The translations under genes and the position numbers were made by a program. Positions 46,705-55,861 of a DNA stretch of 64,000 bases are shown here, piece after piece. Below the pieces are notes generated by a model, which was not told the origin of the DNA, searched no databases, and saw nothing but the letters and a program-made list of their open reading frames with translations. Every line of letters begins with the position of its first letter. Position 1 is the stretch's first letter. Source of the stretch: Tissierella sp. P1 (lineage in GTDB: Bacteria; Bacillota; Clostridia; Tissierellales; Tissierellaceae); contig NZ_NPMN01000001.1 of assembly GCF_002266425.1 (NCBI RefSeq), forward strand, positions 186,001-250,000. Direction: 5' to 3'.

Positions 46705-46764
46705 AGTCTAGATTATAGTGTTTCTGAAGAAATTCTAAAGAACTATACTCTAGACTTTATTTAT
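46705..46764 (+). terminator. Terminator after the dipeptidase gene
   Basis: AGTCTAGA (46705-46712) pairs with TCTAGACT (46749-46756); an inner TTATAGT/ACTATA extends it. A T-rich tail follows. It separates the dipeptidase from the second sigma-54 unit. Confidence 0.6.
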
Positions 46765-46832
46765 TAATATAAAGTTTTGGCAAATAACTAAAAAGTAGAA
46801 TCTTTATGTCAAGAAAGGTAAATCAAATTTTA

Positions 46833-46876
46833 AGGGGAAATGGGTTAGATAATAGGATAAAATGTTACCCTAAAAT
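46833..46876. promoter_or_regulatory. Upstream activator element, copy 2
   Basis: Second copy of the 44-bp element at 45951-45994 (33 of 44 identical, no gaps). It ends 46 bases before the GG of the promoter at 46922. The shared TTACCCTAAAAT block is the best-conserved part. Confidence 0.65.
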
Positions 46877-46921
46877 TAAATTAATATTCACAAGTACTTG
46901 AAATTTAAAGTAATTATTTAG

Positions 46922-46937
46922 TGGCATATAATTTGCA
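46922..46937 (+). promoter_or_regulatory. Sigma-54 promoter of the racemase/permease/amidohydrolase operon
   Basis: TGGCATATAATTTGCA: GG (46923-46924) and GC (46935-46936) with ten bases between. It lies about 40 bases before the racemase start. Confidence 0.88.
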
Positions 46938-46975
46938 TATATAAGTTATTAGCTTATTAAATTGAGGTGATTAAA

Positions 46976-47674
46976 ATGATTCTTGGAATAATGGGAGGGA
47001 TGGGCCCTGCTGCTACTTGTGATTTATTTAAAAAAATTATTGATCTTACACCCGCAGATAGAGATCAAGAACATTTGCATATTATAATTGATAGCAATGT
47101 GGAAATACCTGATAGAACAGCTTATATTTTTGGTTCAGGAGAAAATCCTATTACAGAAATGATAAGGTCTATATTGAAGTTAGAAATGATGGGAGCAGAC
47201 TATATAGCAATACCATGTAACACAGCTCATTATTTTTATAATGACATTGTTGAACATAGCAAGGTAAAGATATTGAATATGGTATATGAAACGGCGACTT
47301 ATCTAAAAGAAGAATTTGGGCATAAGGATTATTTTCTTCTAGCGACAAAGGGTACGTATAAATCTGGTATCTATAAAAATATATTTGAAAAATTTAATTT
47401 AAATATAATAGAGCCTAATGATGTAGATCAACAGGCAATTATGGATTGGATATATGATGTTAAATCTTCAAAATTTGATGTAGATCCTATGGAAATTGAA
47501 AATCTCATAAATCGATATATTGAAAATAAGGATATACCTATAATTTTAGGGTGTACTGAACTGCCTATCTTAGCAGAAAAGGTAGGAGCTCCACAGAAAT
47601 ATGTTGATCCAATTCTCATATTAGCTAAACGCTGTGTAGAAATTGGTAAAATTAATTCCTGTATATCATCTTAA
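46976..47674 (+). CDS. Aspartate/glutamate racemase family protein
   Basis: 232 aa from the ATG at 46976, which follows GAGGTG; a GTG nine bases earlier overlaps that site. The motifs are those of the cofactor-independent Asp/Glu racemases: GIMGGMGPAATCDLF, the first catalytic Cys in IPCNTAHYFY, and the second in ILGCTELPIL. It interconverts L- and D-Asp or Glu, or a related acid. Downstream of a sigma-54 promoter and next to a D-dipeptidase, so D-amino acid use is a fair guess. Confidence 0.9.
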   Translation: MILGIMGGMGPAATCDLFKKIIDLTPADRDQEHLHIIIDSNVEIPDRTAYIFGSGENPITEMIRSILKLEMMGADYIAIPCNTAHYFYNDIVEHSKVKILNMVYETATYLKEEFGHKDYFLLATKGTYKSGIYKNIFEKFNLNIIEPNDVDQQAIMDWIYDVKSSKFDVDPMEIENLINRYIENKDIPIILGCTELPILAEKVGAPQKYVDPILILAKRCVEIGKINSCISS

Positions 47675-47783
47675 CTTTTTATTGATATGATTTTAAGTAT
47701 GTATTAGAAGTCAGAGAGTAGTATTTTAGCAAATTATATTATTATATAAATTGCTATGAAATATTATAATAGGAGGGAAATAC

Positions 47784-49187
47784 ATGGAAAAAGAGCAGAA
47801 ATTAAATGAAAGTGAAGCAAATGATGCTAAATTTAGGCAGGAGATAGGTGTTTTTGGTGGTGTAAGTATTATAGGTGGTATTATGATAGGATCTGGCATT
47901 TTCTATCTAGGCTCCTATGTTATGCAGCGAACAGGTATGAGTATGGGACTTTCATTACTATGTTGGATAATAGGAGGATTAATTTCATTACTTGGAGGTC
48001 TCTGTTTCGCCGAATTAGGAGCATCCCGTCCTGTAGCAGGTGGAATGGTAGTTTACTTGAACGAAGCTTATCATCCTGTGGTTGGATTTATGTATGGTTT
48101 TGGAAGCTGGCTTATCAGTGGAGCAGGGTCTATTTCAGCTGTTGCTATAGCACTACCAACAGCATTAAGAGCTTTCTTTGATCTTAGTGATATTGCTATT
48201 AAAGTAATAGCTATTGGATTAATAGTTATGCTTACGGCTTATAATTATTTTGGCGTTAAAAAAGGTTCTATTTTACAAAACCTTTCAATGATTGCCAAAT
48301 TGATACCTATTATATTGATTATGGGTGGAGCTTTAATATTTGGTAGGCAAACCCCTAATCTTAGTCTTATTCCAGCTGGTGGAAATATAGTTACACTTAG
48401 TAGTATAATAGGAATGATAGCCTTTGCTACAGTTGCTACGTTATGGGCCTATGAAGGTTGGACAAACTTAAATACTGTAGCAGAAGAAATGAAAAACCCT
48501 AAGAAAAATTTACCTCTTTCTTTAATTATTGCTATCGGTGGAATTACGATTTTATATACATTATTTAACTACTCTATTTATAAAGTGTTACCACATGAGA
48601 AGGTGGTTTCTATGATTAATAGTGGAGACTTTTACCTTGGTACTGAAGTTGCCAAGACTATTTTCGGTAATGTTGGAGGAATAATCGTTATTTTAGGTAT
48701 GGTTGTTTCTATGTTTGGTTCACTTAATGGAATGATTTTAACCTTTTCAAGAACATATTATGCAATGGCTGAAGAGGGTCACTTCTTCAAGAGTTATAAA
48801 AAATTACATCCTAAATATAAGGTTCCAACCGCATCTTTAATTGGACAATGTATTATTTCAGTTCTTTTAGTACTATCGAGAAGTCTTGATCAACTTACAT
48901 CAATGGTAGTCTTTATAGGGATGTTTTTTAATGTTTTATGTATTTTAGCCGTGTTTATTTATAGAAAGAGATTTCCTTCTTTAGATAGACCTTATAAGGT
49001 ATGGGGATATCCAATCACAGTAATAATAACAGTTTTAATATTTGCTGGACTAATGATTAATACATTTGTTGAAGATCCAGTTACTGCATTAATTGGCTTT
49101 ATAGTTCCAGCTTTAGGAGCTTTAGTTTATATATATTTTGATAAAAAGAATAAAAGGGAGGCGGGATTAGGTAATGATACTATTTAA
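47784..49187 (+). CDS. APC superfamily amino acid permease
   Basis: 467 aa with about 12 membrane helices. The family pattern GGVSIIGGIMIGSGIFYLGSYV (helix 1 break) and CFAELGASRPVAGGMVVYLNEAYHP (helix 2) are clear, as is LWAYEGWTNLNTVAEEMKNP in helix 6. Closest in type to the LAT/SteT exchangers. It presumably imports the amino acid or small peptide derivative used by the neighbours. AGGAGGG precedes the ATG. Its end overlaps the next gene by 14 bases. Confidence 0.9.
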   Translation: MEKEQKLNESEANDAKFRQEIGVFGGVSIIGGIMIGSGIFYLGSYVMQRTGMSMGLSLLCWIIGGLISLLGGLCFAELGASRPVAGGMVVYLNEAYHPVVGFMYGFGSWLISGAGSISAVAIALPTALRAFFDLSDIAIKVIAIGLIVMLTAYNYFGVKKGSILQNLSMIAKLIPIILIMGGALIFGRQTPNLSLIPAGGNIVTLSSIIGMIAFATVATLWAYEGWTNLNTVAEEMKNPKKNLPLSLIIAIGGITILYTLFNYSIYKVLPHEKVVSMINSGDFYLGTEVAKTIFGNVGGIIVILGMVVSMFGSLNGMILTFSRTYYAMAEEGHFFKSYKKLHPKYKVPTASLIGQCIISVLLVLSRSLDQLTSMVVFIGMFFNVLCILAVFIYRKRFPSLDRPYKVWGYPITVIITVLIFAGLMINTFVEDPVTALIGFIVPALGALVYIYFDKKNKREAGLGNDTI

Positions 49188-50823
49188 GAATGGTAACATA
49201 CAATCTATGGATTCTACATTGCCTCAAGCCGAGGCAATGGTCATAAATGAAAATAAATTTGCATATGTAGGAACGCAAGATGGTGCTTATGAATATCTAA
49301 AGGAACACGGAGATGCAAAGAAAGAGGTTGATTTGGAAGGATGTCTAGTTATTCCGGGTCTAAATGATTCTCATATGCATTTTATACATCTTGCTAAGAG
49401 CTTACGAAGTATTGATTTAGTTGGAACTACTAGTATAAATGAAATTAGAGCTCGTATAAAATCTGCAATGGAGAATAGAAAGAAAGAAGACAGAAATTGG
49501 CTTGAAGGTGAAGGATGGAATCAAGATTACTTTGAGGACGAAAAAAGATTTCCTAATAAATTCGATTTAGATGAGATAACAGGTGATGTACCTACTATTA
49601 TTATGCGGGCATGTTTTCATATAGGAGTACTTAATACTGCTGCTATGAAGGAAATTGGTCTAAATAAAGAAACTGCAAAAGAATATGGGGATTTAGTAGA
49701 ATTATTACCTAATGGAGAACCAAATGGAGTTATTAAAGAGAGCCTTTTAGAAAGAATTAAAGTTAAGATTTCTAGTTTGAATTTAGAAAATACTAAAGAA
49801 ATCATTGTAGCTGCACAGGAGAGATTATTATCAGCAGGTTTAACCTCAGTACAAACAGATGATGTCGGGTATATGCCGAGCAGGGATTATGATTTGCTTT
49901 TTCAAGCTTTTGAGGAACTAGAGAAAGTTGGACAATTAAAGGTTCGTATAGGAGAACAATGCTTATTTGAGAATCCTCCATCCCTTGAAGAATTCTTTAA
50001 AAAAGGTTATGCTGCAGGGTGGGGGACCAATAGATATCGTATAACTTCTATAAAATTATTGAGTGATGGATCCCTAGGAGCTCGTACAGCAGCATTGAGA
50101 AATCCATATGCAGATGACACATCAACTAGAGGATTAGAGATATTTACACAAGAAGATTTAGATAATATGGTAATGATTTCTCATGAAAATAATTGTCCAG
50201 TAGCTATACATGCCATAGGTGATAGGGCCATAGAGATGTCATTAGATGCCATTGAAAAGGCACAGAAGAAAAATCCCAAGAATCATATACGACATGGAAT
50301 TGTTCATTGTCAAATTACCGATGGAGAAATATTAGAGCGATTTAAAGAATTAAATGTATTGGCTTTTATTCAACCTATTTTCATTGACTATGATATGAAT
50401 ATAGTTATTGATCGAGTAGGTCATGATTTAGCCCAGACTTCTTATGCATGGAAAACTATGATGGATAAAGGCATTCATATACCTTTTGGGACGGACTGTC
50501 CAGTGGAGTCTTTTAATCCTATGGCTAATATATATACTGCTGTAACAAGAAAGAATATTAATGGAAATCAGAAGAAAGTATATTTGCCTAATGAAAAATT
50601 GAGTATGTATGAAGCGATATATGCTTATACTGTTGAAGGTGCATATGCCTCTAATGAAGAAAATATCAAGGGGACAATTACTAAGGATAAGTTGGCAGAC
50701 TTCATTATATTGGATAAAGATTTATTTAATTTATCCTGTGAAGAGGATATTCTTGATACAAAAGTAGTTAAAACTTATGTAGATGGAAAGTTAGTTTATG
50801 ATGCAAAATTTGCTGTAAAATAA
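49174..50823 (+). CDS. Amidohydrolase of the YtcJ type
   Basis: 549 aa metal-dependent hydrolase of the amidohydrolase superfamily (amidohydrolase 3 group). The metal-binding HxH is in NDSHMHFIHL near residue 68; later ligands lie in AIHAIGDRAIEMSLDAIE, IRHGIVHCQ and GTDCPVESFNP. The ends form the small beta-sandwich typical of imidases and deacetylases. Likely acts on an N-acyl amino acid, cyclic amide or imide. It overlaps the permease gene, so uptake and hydrolysis are coupled in expression. Confidence 0.87.
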   Translation: MILFKNGNIQSMDSTLPQAEAMVINENKFAYVGTQDGAYEYLKEHGDAKKEVDLEGCLVIPGLNDSHMHFIHLAKSLRSIDLVGTTSINEIRARIKSAMENRKKEDRNWLEGEGWNQDYFEDEKRFPNKFDLDEITGDVPTIIMRACFHIGVLNTAAMKEIGLNKETAKEYGDLVELLPNGEPNGVIKESLLERIKVKISSLNLENTKEIIVAAQERLLSAGLTSVQTDDVGYMPSRDYDLLFQAFEELEKVGQLKVRIGEQCLFENPPSLEEFFKKGYAAGWGTNRYRITSIKLLSDGSLGARTAALRNPYADDTSTRGLEIFTQEDLDNMVMISHENNCPVAIHAIGDRAIEMSLDAIEKAQKKNPKNHIRHGIVHCQITDGEILERFKELNVLAFIQPIFIDYDMNIVIDRVGHDLAQTSYAWKTMMDKGIHIPFGTDCPVESFNPMANIYTAVTRKNINGNQKKVYLPNEKLSMYEAIYAYTVEGAYASNEENIKGTITKDKLADFIILDKDLFNLSCEEDILDTKVVKTYVDGKLVYDAKFAVK

Positions 50824-50846
50824 AAATAATGATGAAGGACAAAGTT

Positions 50847-52010
50847 ATGAAAGATTATACTATTACTATTTCAGAAAAAACTAAAAGTGAAATTGCCATT
50901 GTAGGACATGTAGGCGTAGGACATGTACATAGTCATAGTTCTTTCGTTCAGGATGATTCTGCAGGGTTTGCAGTAGTTGCTTCATTAATGAGAGAAATTT
51001 TAAAGGTAGACACACGTATAAAATATATAAAAGGAGATCTCTTAAAGGGAGATATAGTAGTAGAGACTTATGAGGGAGGAATTGGAAGAACATTTTGTCG
51101 CCGTGGCATAACACCTATGGAATTAGAGTTAATGGATAGAGCTATTGATGAAGATGGGATATATACACAAAGAACGGCAATAAAAGCCTTTGGACGTATG
51201 TATGGTCAAGGTGTTATGGAGACTCCAGTTGCTTTACAAGGAGCCATAGCATTAGCAGTATTGGATTCTTTTTATAAAAAGAATCCTAATAAGGTTCATA
51301 TAACTTCTCAAAAATATTCTGGAAGAATTGATAAAATGGCTGGAATGATTGCTGACATTAATGGGATTCCTGTTTCGCTGCTATTAAATATTAACGGTTC
51401 TGAAGGTGGAATAGGGCCTAATGAAGATAATGAAGGTAATACTGCCATTGGAGTGAAAGGGGAATTGATGAAAAGCATTGGAATCGATAATATTCCTACT
51501 ATTATTGTAGAAAGTAAAGCATATATACCAAAGGCATCTGATAATATTGAAGAACTTACTTTTTTATTCCGTGCTCAAGAAGGAATTGATAATTTATTCC
51601 TAGCTAAAGTATTATCTAAGGCCGCAGAAGAGGCTGAGCTTCCTTATATATATTTTACGAATTCACTTCCTCAAGAAGAAGGACAGCTGGCAAAAGCTAC
51701 GGTGGATTTTGCTAATAAAATTATTAAATTGGCAGAAGAGTTAAAGATAGTAGATGATTCTACGGATAAGGTTGAAATACTTGCGGATATGGCAAGGCTT
51801 ATTAGTGAGGATGCTGGGGGAGTTACTTTTATGTCCAATAGCTTACATGAAGTGGTTAGATCCCCTGGAATTGTACCGGGCAATGCTTCAGTCATATCCT
51901 TATTAGTGCCTACTAAATATATAAAATATTGGAAAATACCTATGCTGAGTGTAAATGATATTAATGGATATAAGGAAATAATCATTGGTGCCATAGGTAA
52001 AGTTCGCTGA
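50847..52010 (+). CDS. Unrecognised protein with a GHVHSH motif, last gene of the sigma-54 operon
   Basis: 387 aa from the ATG at 50847, chosen because GAAGGA lies seven bases before it; an ATG at 50829 is in the same frame. I recognise no family. A His-rich motif GVGHVHSHSSFVQDDSAG lies near residue 28, and other Gly-rich blocks are ETYEGGIGRTFCRRG and LNINGSEGGIGPNEDNEGN. There is no signal peptide or membrane helix. The motifs could bind a metal or phosphate. Co-transcription with racemase, permease and amidohydrolase suggests an enzyme of the same route. Confidence 0.7.
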   Translation: MKDYTITISEKTKSEIAIVGHVGVGHVHSHSSFVQDDSAGFAVVASLMREILKVDTRIKYIKGDLLKGDIVVETYEGGIGRTFCRRGITPMELELMDRAIDEDGIYTQRTAIKAFGRMYGQGVMETPVALQGAIALAVLDSFYKKNPNKVHITSQKYSGRIDKMAGMIADINGIPVSLLLNINGSEGGIGPNEDNEGNTAIGVKGELMKSIGIDNIPTIIVESKAYIPKASDNIEELTFLFRAQEGIDNLFLAKVLSKAAEEAELPYIYFTNSLPQEEGQLAKATVDFANKIIKLAEELKIVDDSTDKVEILADMARLISEDAGGVTFMSNSLHEVVRSPGIVPGNASVISLLVPTKYIKYWKIPMLSVNDINGYKEIIIGAIGKVR

Positions 52011-52204
52011 GATTTTCCTGTAAATTACAACTACCCTTAAATATTACTTAGTATTGCTAAAAAACTTAATTATAGTGTCAAAACTTGCTTCGTGTTGTAA
52101 ATACTCATTCTGGTGATACTACTTTATAATCAATGGAGTATCTAAATCTTAAAATAATACATTTCATCGAAGAATTAAAGAGCGTGAAAGCATTAAATCA
52201 TAAC

Positions 52205-52252
52205 AAAAACCGGTAGATGATGGATTTGATTACCATCAATTTACCGGTTTTT
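52205..52252. terminator. Bidirectional terminator between convergent operons
   Basis: AAAAACCGGTA (52205-52215) pairs with TACCGGTTTTT (52242-52252), and an inner GATGG/CCATC extends it. It serves the sigma-54 operon on the plus strand and the ABC exporter on the minus strand. The 190 bases before it show no gene. Confidence 0.85.
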
Positions 52253-52268
52253 ATAACAAGTTCTAGTA

Positions 52269-54899
52269 TTATACTATTTCGTCTTTAATGGATTCTACTA
52301 TATTACTTTTTTTAGCAGATGTTGAAGAAACGGCATAGGACAAGAATATAGATGCAATTATAAGTATGGCATAGATTAAAATTGGTCCAGCTGGAAAGAT
52401 AGATATAAACTCAGACCATGTGATTGGAGTTAATCTTAACATATACCAACAAATAAATAATACTATTGGGATACTAACAATAATTGGTGTTAATGCGAAG
52501 AACAAGCCTTCTAGCATCAATATTTTATTTAATCCCTTTGGTGTTAATCCTACTGACCGAAGCATAGCAAATTCTCTTCTGCGTAGTCTAAGATTATTGG
52601 AAATGGTAGAAAAAGCGTTAAAAATACCAATTAATCCAATCAATAAGGCTACAGCAAAAACACTGATACCTACGGCTTTTTGGACCAGTTCTTCATGATT
52701 CTTATATTCTAATAGGCTCCATATCCTAAAATCATCAGATCCAAGATAGGAACTACAAATTTGTGTTAATTTTTCCTTCATACGTGGACTAGCCTCATCA
52801 CCCACCAATAAATCAATTGACATTACACTGTATTCAAGCATACGATCTGGCATAAAATTACTAGCTATTTGCTGATAGGTTGTCATAGGAACTATAAAGG
52901 CTAAGTTGTATCTATGCATTTCTAGGTCACTAGGAGAAATCTCCGTAACATTTCCCACTTGAACATTAAATTTATAATTTGTATTCATATGATTTTCTGC
53001 TTTTTCACATAAAACTAGCTCATTTCCTTTTTTTATATTTAATAATGGGATTTTTTGTGCAGCTTTTGAATTATTTGGTTCATGATATGTGGTATTTAAC
53101 AGTATCCCTGTTGTCACATTATCTTGATAATATGCCTCATCATCAACACCAATTTCTTCACAATACTTTTTAAATGATTTATCGCTTAATCCAACTAGAT
53201 TTACTATAACTCTATGCATTCCTTCTTCACTCAATATATTATATTTGTGGCTTACCTCAGCAAACCCTCCAGATTCAGCAAAAACATCTGACTCCTGTTC
53301 TGATGTTACATAAGTTGAAGTGCGCACCTGTCTTCTAATTACACTGTGCCTAACTTCAGGAAGAGAAATAATTTCATTTATCATCTCATCACTTGGCTCG
53401 TCAATAATATCTAGATTAACCTTCATATCATGACTAGGTATTTCATTCGTAGAATTGGCTAAATTGTAGATAGATATAATGTTAATATACCCCGATACTA
53501 AGATGAAACACATTGAAAGAGATAGGATAGCCGTACGTAAAGTCCTTTTGTTAGCTGAAAATTGTGCGTTTGCTAGTTCGCCTTCTATACCAAATATTTT
53601 TTTGATTATTAAGTGGAATTTTTGTTTTTTCAATTTTACTTTAGTACTATTCTGACGTATCCCAGCAATAGCTGATACTTTCGACACTTTTCTCGCTGGA
53701 ATATATGCTGAAACTAAAACAGTAATCAATGATATGGTGATAGAAAAAACTACTACTATCCATGAGAAGGAAACATATATATTGCTATAATTTTCTGTAA
53801 CACTAAGAATTTCATTAATTCTAGAAGACACTATATGACTAAATAGATATCCTATCATGATACCAATTGGTAATTGAATAATCCAGAGCAAAAGTCCTTC
53901 ATAGAGAACAGAATACCTAATCTGCCTTGGAGTTGCTCCTAAACTTTTTAAAATACTTAGTTCCTTAATCCTGCTGTTAGCAGATAAAGAAAAGGCATTA
54001 TAGATAATAAGAATAAATGCCCCCATAACTAGTAAGGTCATTATTATTGCCATTAATAGAACCATAATGAGCTGAATGTTTGTATTACCTTTATCGCTAA
54101 TCCCATATAAATCTAATAGATGTGTATTATACCTAACTCCATACTGTCCATATTCATCCTTAGTTAATCCTGTAGATCTAGCAATCTCTGGTAATGTTTC
54201 ATAGATTTTACGAGGTTTCACCAAACGCATATAGACCGTAAGTTCATCTTCAGGTTGAATATGCGAAGCATCCAAGTAACCCATGGTAATATATCCGGGG
54301 TAGGCAGAAGTGCTAGAAATATCTAATTCTCCAACTATGGTATAGGTCTTAGTTCCTGTTGTCTTAAAAGCCTCACCTGATTGCTCGTGAGATTGAGTTT
54401 CAATTAGTTCACTACCCAATATACGATTACCTATGGGAAGAGTCAACTTATCACCAATTTTATACGAAGGATTATCCAAGAAGAATAATTTTGATACAAC
54501 AATTTCTCCAGATTCTTTAGGAATTCTACCTTCCGTAAGAGTATTTTTTAAACTCATATCCAACCAAAAATTTGTATCTGCATCTCTCATTAATAGATAC
54601 GGGCGTTTTGTATTGGAAAGTTTAGCAGTAACCCAAGTTCCTTTAATCATTGTGGTTTCAACTTCAGGATTTTCTGTTATATATTTTAATTTATCACCAG
54701 ATATAGAATGCCATAATTCCCCATGCCAATAACCTGTCTTTTCAATTGTTGAGGATATTTTTGTCTCCCATATAGAATGTAGAAATATACTTAGTGAACA
54801 TAGCAATGCGGAAGCAATTGTAATAGCAATTAGTATAGAAATTGTATGCCGCTTATTCTTTTTTACATGGTGATATGTATATTCGCTCATAATCTTCAT
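52269..54899 (-). CDS. ABC transporter permease, FtsX/MacB type
   Basis: 876 aa. One helix at the N-terminus ([22 protein letters not shown]) is followed by an extracellular domain, a first FtsX core of three helices (about residues 275-405), a fourth helix, a second extracellular domain and a final FtsX core (about 745-870). This is the usual layout of large Gram-positive permeases for export of, or defence against, peptides and lipids (BceB/YtrF-like class). The start overlaps the stop of the ATPase gene by one base. Confidence 0.87.
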   Translation of the reverse strand: MKIMSEYTYHHVKKNKRHTISILIAITIASALLCSLSIFLHSIWETKISSTIEKTGYWHGELWHSISGDKLKYITENPEVETTMIKGTWVTAKLSNTKRPYLLMRDADTNFWLDMSLKNTLTEGRIPKESGEIVVSKLFFLDNPSYKIGDKLTLPIGNRILGSELIETQSHEQSGEAFKTTGTKTYTIVGELDISSTSAYPGYITMGYLDASHIQPEDELTVYMRLVKPRKIYETLPEIARSTGLTKDEYGQYGVRYNTHLLDLYGISDKGNTNIQLIMVLLMAIIMTLLVMGAFILIIYNAFSLSANSRIKELSILKSLGATPRQIRYSVLYEGLLLWIIQLPIGIMIGYLFSHIVSSRINEILSVTENYSNIYVSFSWIVVVFSITISLITVLVSAYIPARKVSKVSAIAGIRQNSTKVKLKKQKFHLIIKKIFGIEGELANAQFSANKRTLRTAILSLSMCFILVSGYINIISIYNLANSTNEIPSHDMKVNLDIIDEPSDEMINEIISLPEVRHSVIRRQVRTSTYVTSEQESDVFAESGGFAEVSHKYNILSEEGMHRVIVNLVGLSDKSFKKYCEEIGVDDEAYYQDNVTTGILLNTTYHEPNNSKAAQKIPLLNIKKGNELVLCEKAENHMNTNYKFNVQVGNVTEISPSDLEMHRYNLAFIVPMTTYQQIASNFMPDRMLEYSVMSIDLLVGDEASPRMKEKLTQICSSYLGSDDFRIWSLLEYKNHEELVQKAVGISVFAVALLIGLIGIFNAFSTISNNLRLRRREFAMLRSVGLTPKGLNKILMLEGLFFALTPIIVSIPIVLFICWYMLRLTPITWSEFISIFPAGPILIYAILIIASIFLSYAVSSTSAKKSNIVESIKDEIV

Positions 54900-55579
54900 T
54901 ACTTAATCACCTCATCTGACACAATTCTGCCATCATCGATTGTAATCACTCTATCTGCTGACAATGCAATTTTTTCGTCATGGGTGATCAACAAAATAGT
55001 CTGATTATACTCCTTATTTGAAAGCTTTAACATCTCAAGAGTAGCTTCCGAATTTTTTTTATCAAGATTTCCAGTAGGTTCATCTGCTAGAATAATGGAG
55101 GGTTTATAAATTAATGATCGTCCTATGGCGACTCTTTGTTGCTGACCTCCTGAAAGTTGATTTGGTAGATGATTAAGCCTTTCGTTTAAACCAAGCATTT
55201 GTACAATCTTATCAAATTCTTCTCTTTTAGGTTTTATATCATCTAACAGCATGGGTAATAATATATTTTTTTCTACATTTAATGTGGGAATAAGATTGTA
55301 AAACTGATAGATTAATCCTACTTTTCGTCGTCGAAATAAAGCTAATTTAGTTTCATCCATTGATGAAATATCAGTGTCCTCGATATATATTTTTCCTTTT
55401 GTAGGGCGATCTACTCCCCCTAACATATGCAGGAGTGTTGATTTTCCTGATCCACTTGATCCAATTATTGAAACAAATTGTCCTTGGCTTATTGTCAAAT
55501 TTAAATTATCCAATGCAGTGACCTTTGTATCACCCATTCCATAGGTTTTTGTAAGATTTTCAGTTCTTAATATTTCCAA
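54899..55579 (-). CDS. ABC transporter ATP-binding protein, MacB/LolD type
   Basis: 226 aa, start TTG after AAAGGGG. Walker A is GSSGSGKST, the signature is [14 protein letters not shown], and Walker B is [32 protein letters not shown] is typical of the class that powers FtsX-type permeases. No two-component genes lie nearby, so a Bce-type detoxification module is less certain. Confidence 0.93.
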   Translation of the reverse strand: MEILRTENLTKTYGMGDTKVTALDNLNLTISQGQFVSIIGSSGSGKSTLLHMLGGVDRPTKGKIYIEDTDISSMDETKLALFRRRKVGLIYQFYNLIPTLNVEKNILLPMLLDDIKPKREEFDKIVQMLGLNERLNHLPNQLSGGQQQRVAIGRSLIYKPSIILADEPTGNLDKKNSEATLEMLKLSNKEYNQTILLITHDEKIALSADRVITIDDGRIVSDEVIK

Positions 55580-55625
55580 AGTATTATCCCCTTTCTTTAT
55601 TAGTTCATGTTATACTATATAAAAT

Positions 55626-55653
55626 AAGGGAAATCATCCTATTGATTTCCCTT
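55626..55653. other. Perfect 11-bp hairpin upstream of the ABC exporter operon
   Basis: AAGGGAAATCA (55626-55636) and TGATTTCCCTT (55643-55653) around a six-base loop. It lies 50-75 bases upstream of the ATPase start and could be an operator or the terminator of the remnant behind it. Confidence 0.45.
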
Positions 55654-55687
55654 TCAAACTAGATTTGTATCTTACAATATTGTCAGA

Positions 55688-55803
55688 TTAATTCTTTTCT
55701 AAATTATAAATACTTTTGCCATCGTAAAATGTAATAATCACTGTAGCTTCTTTCTCTTCAATAGAACTATATCTACATCTGATGTTCCTTTAGAAGCTTT
55801 TTT
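55688..55803 (-). pseudogene. C-terminal remnant of an unidentified gene
   Basis: On the minus strand KASKGTSDVDI is followed, after a one-base frame change, by EEKEATVIITFYDGKSIYNLEKN and a stop at 55690-55688. The amino acid pattern looks coding, but there is no start and no room for a full gene. A truncated small protein is likely; the frame change could also be a sequence error. Confidence 0.35.
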
Positions 55804-55808
55804 ATAAA

Positions 55809-55848
55809 AAATTCCCTTAATTTGGATCGATACCAAAAAAGGGAATTT
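55809..55848 (-). terminator. Terminator of the phasin/UbiB unit
   Basis: AAATTCCCTT (55809-55818) pairs with AAGGGAATTT (55839-55848); the minus-strand exit is T-rich. It lies 13 bases after the UbiB stop. Confidence 0.7.
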
Positions 55849-55861
55849 ATTTTGTTTAGCT

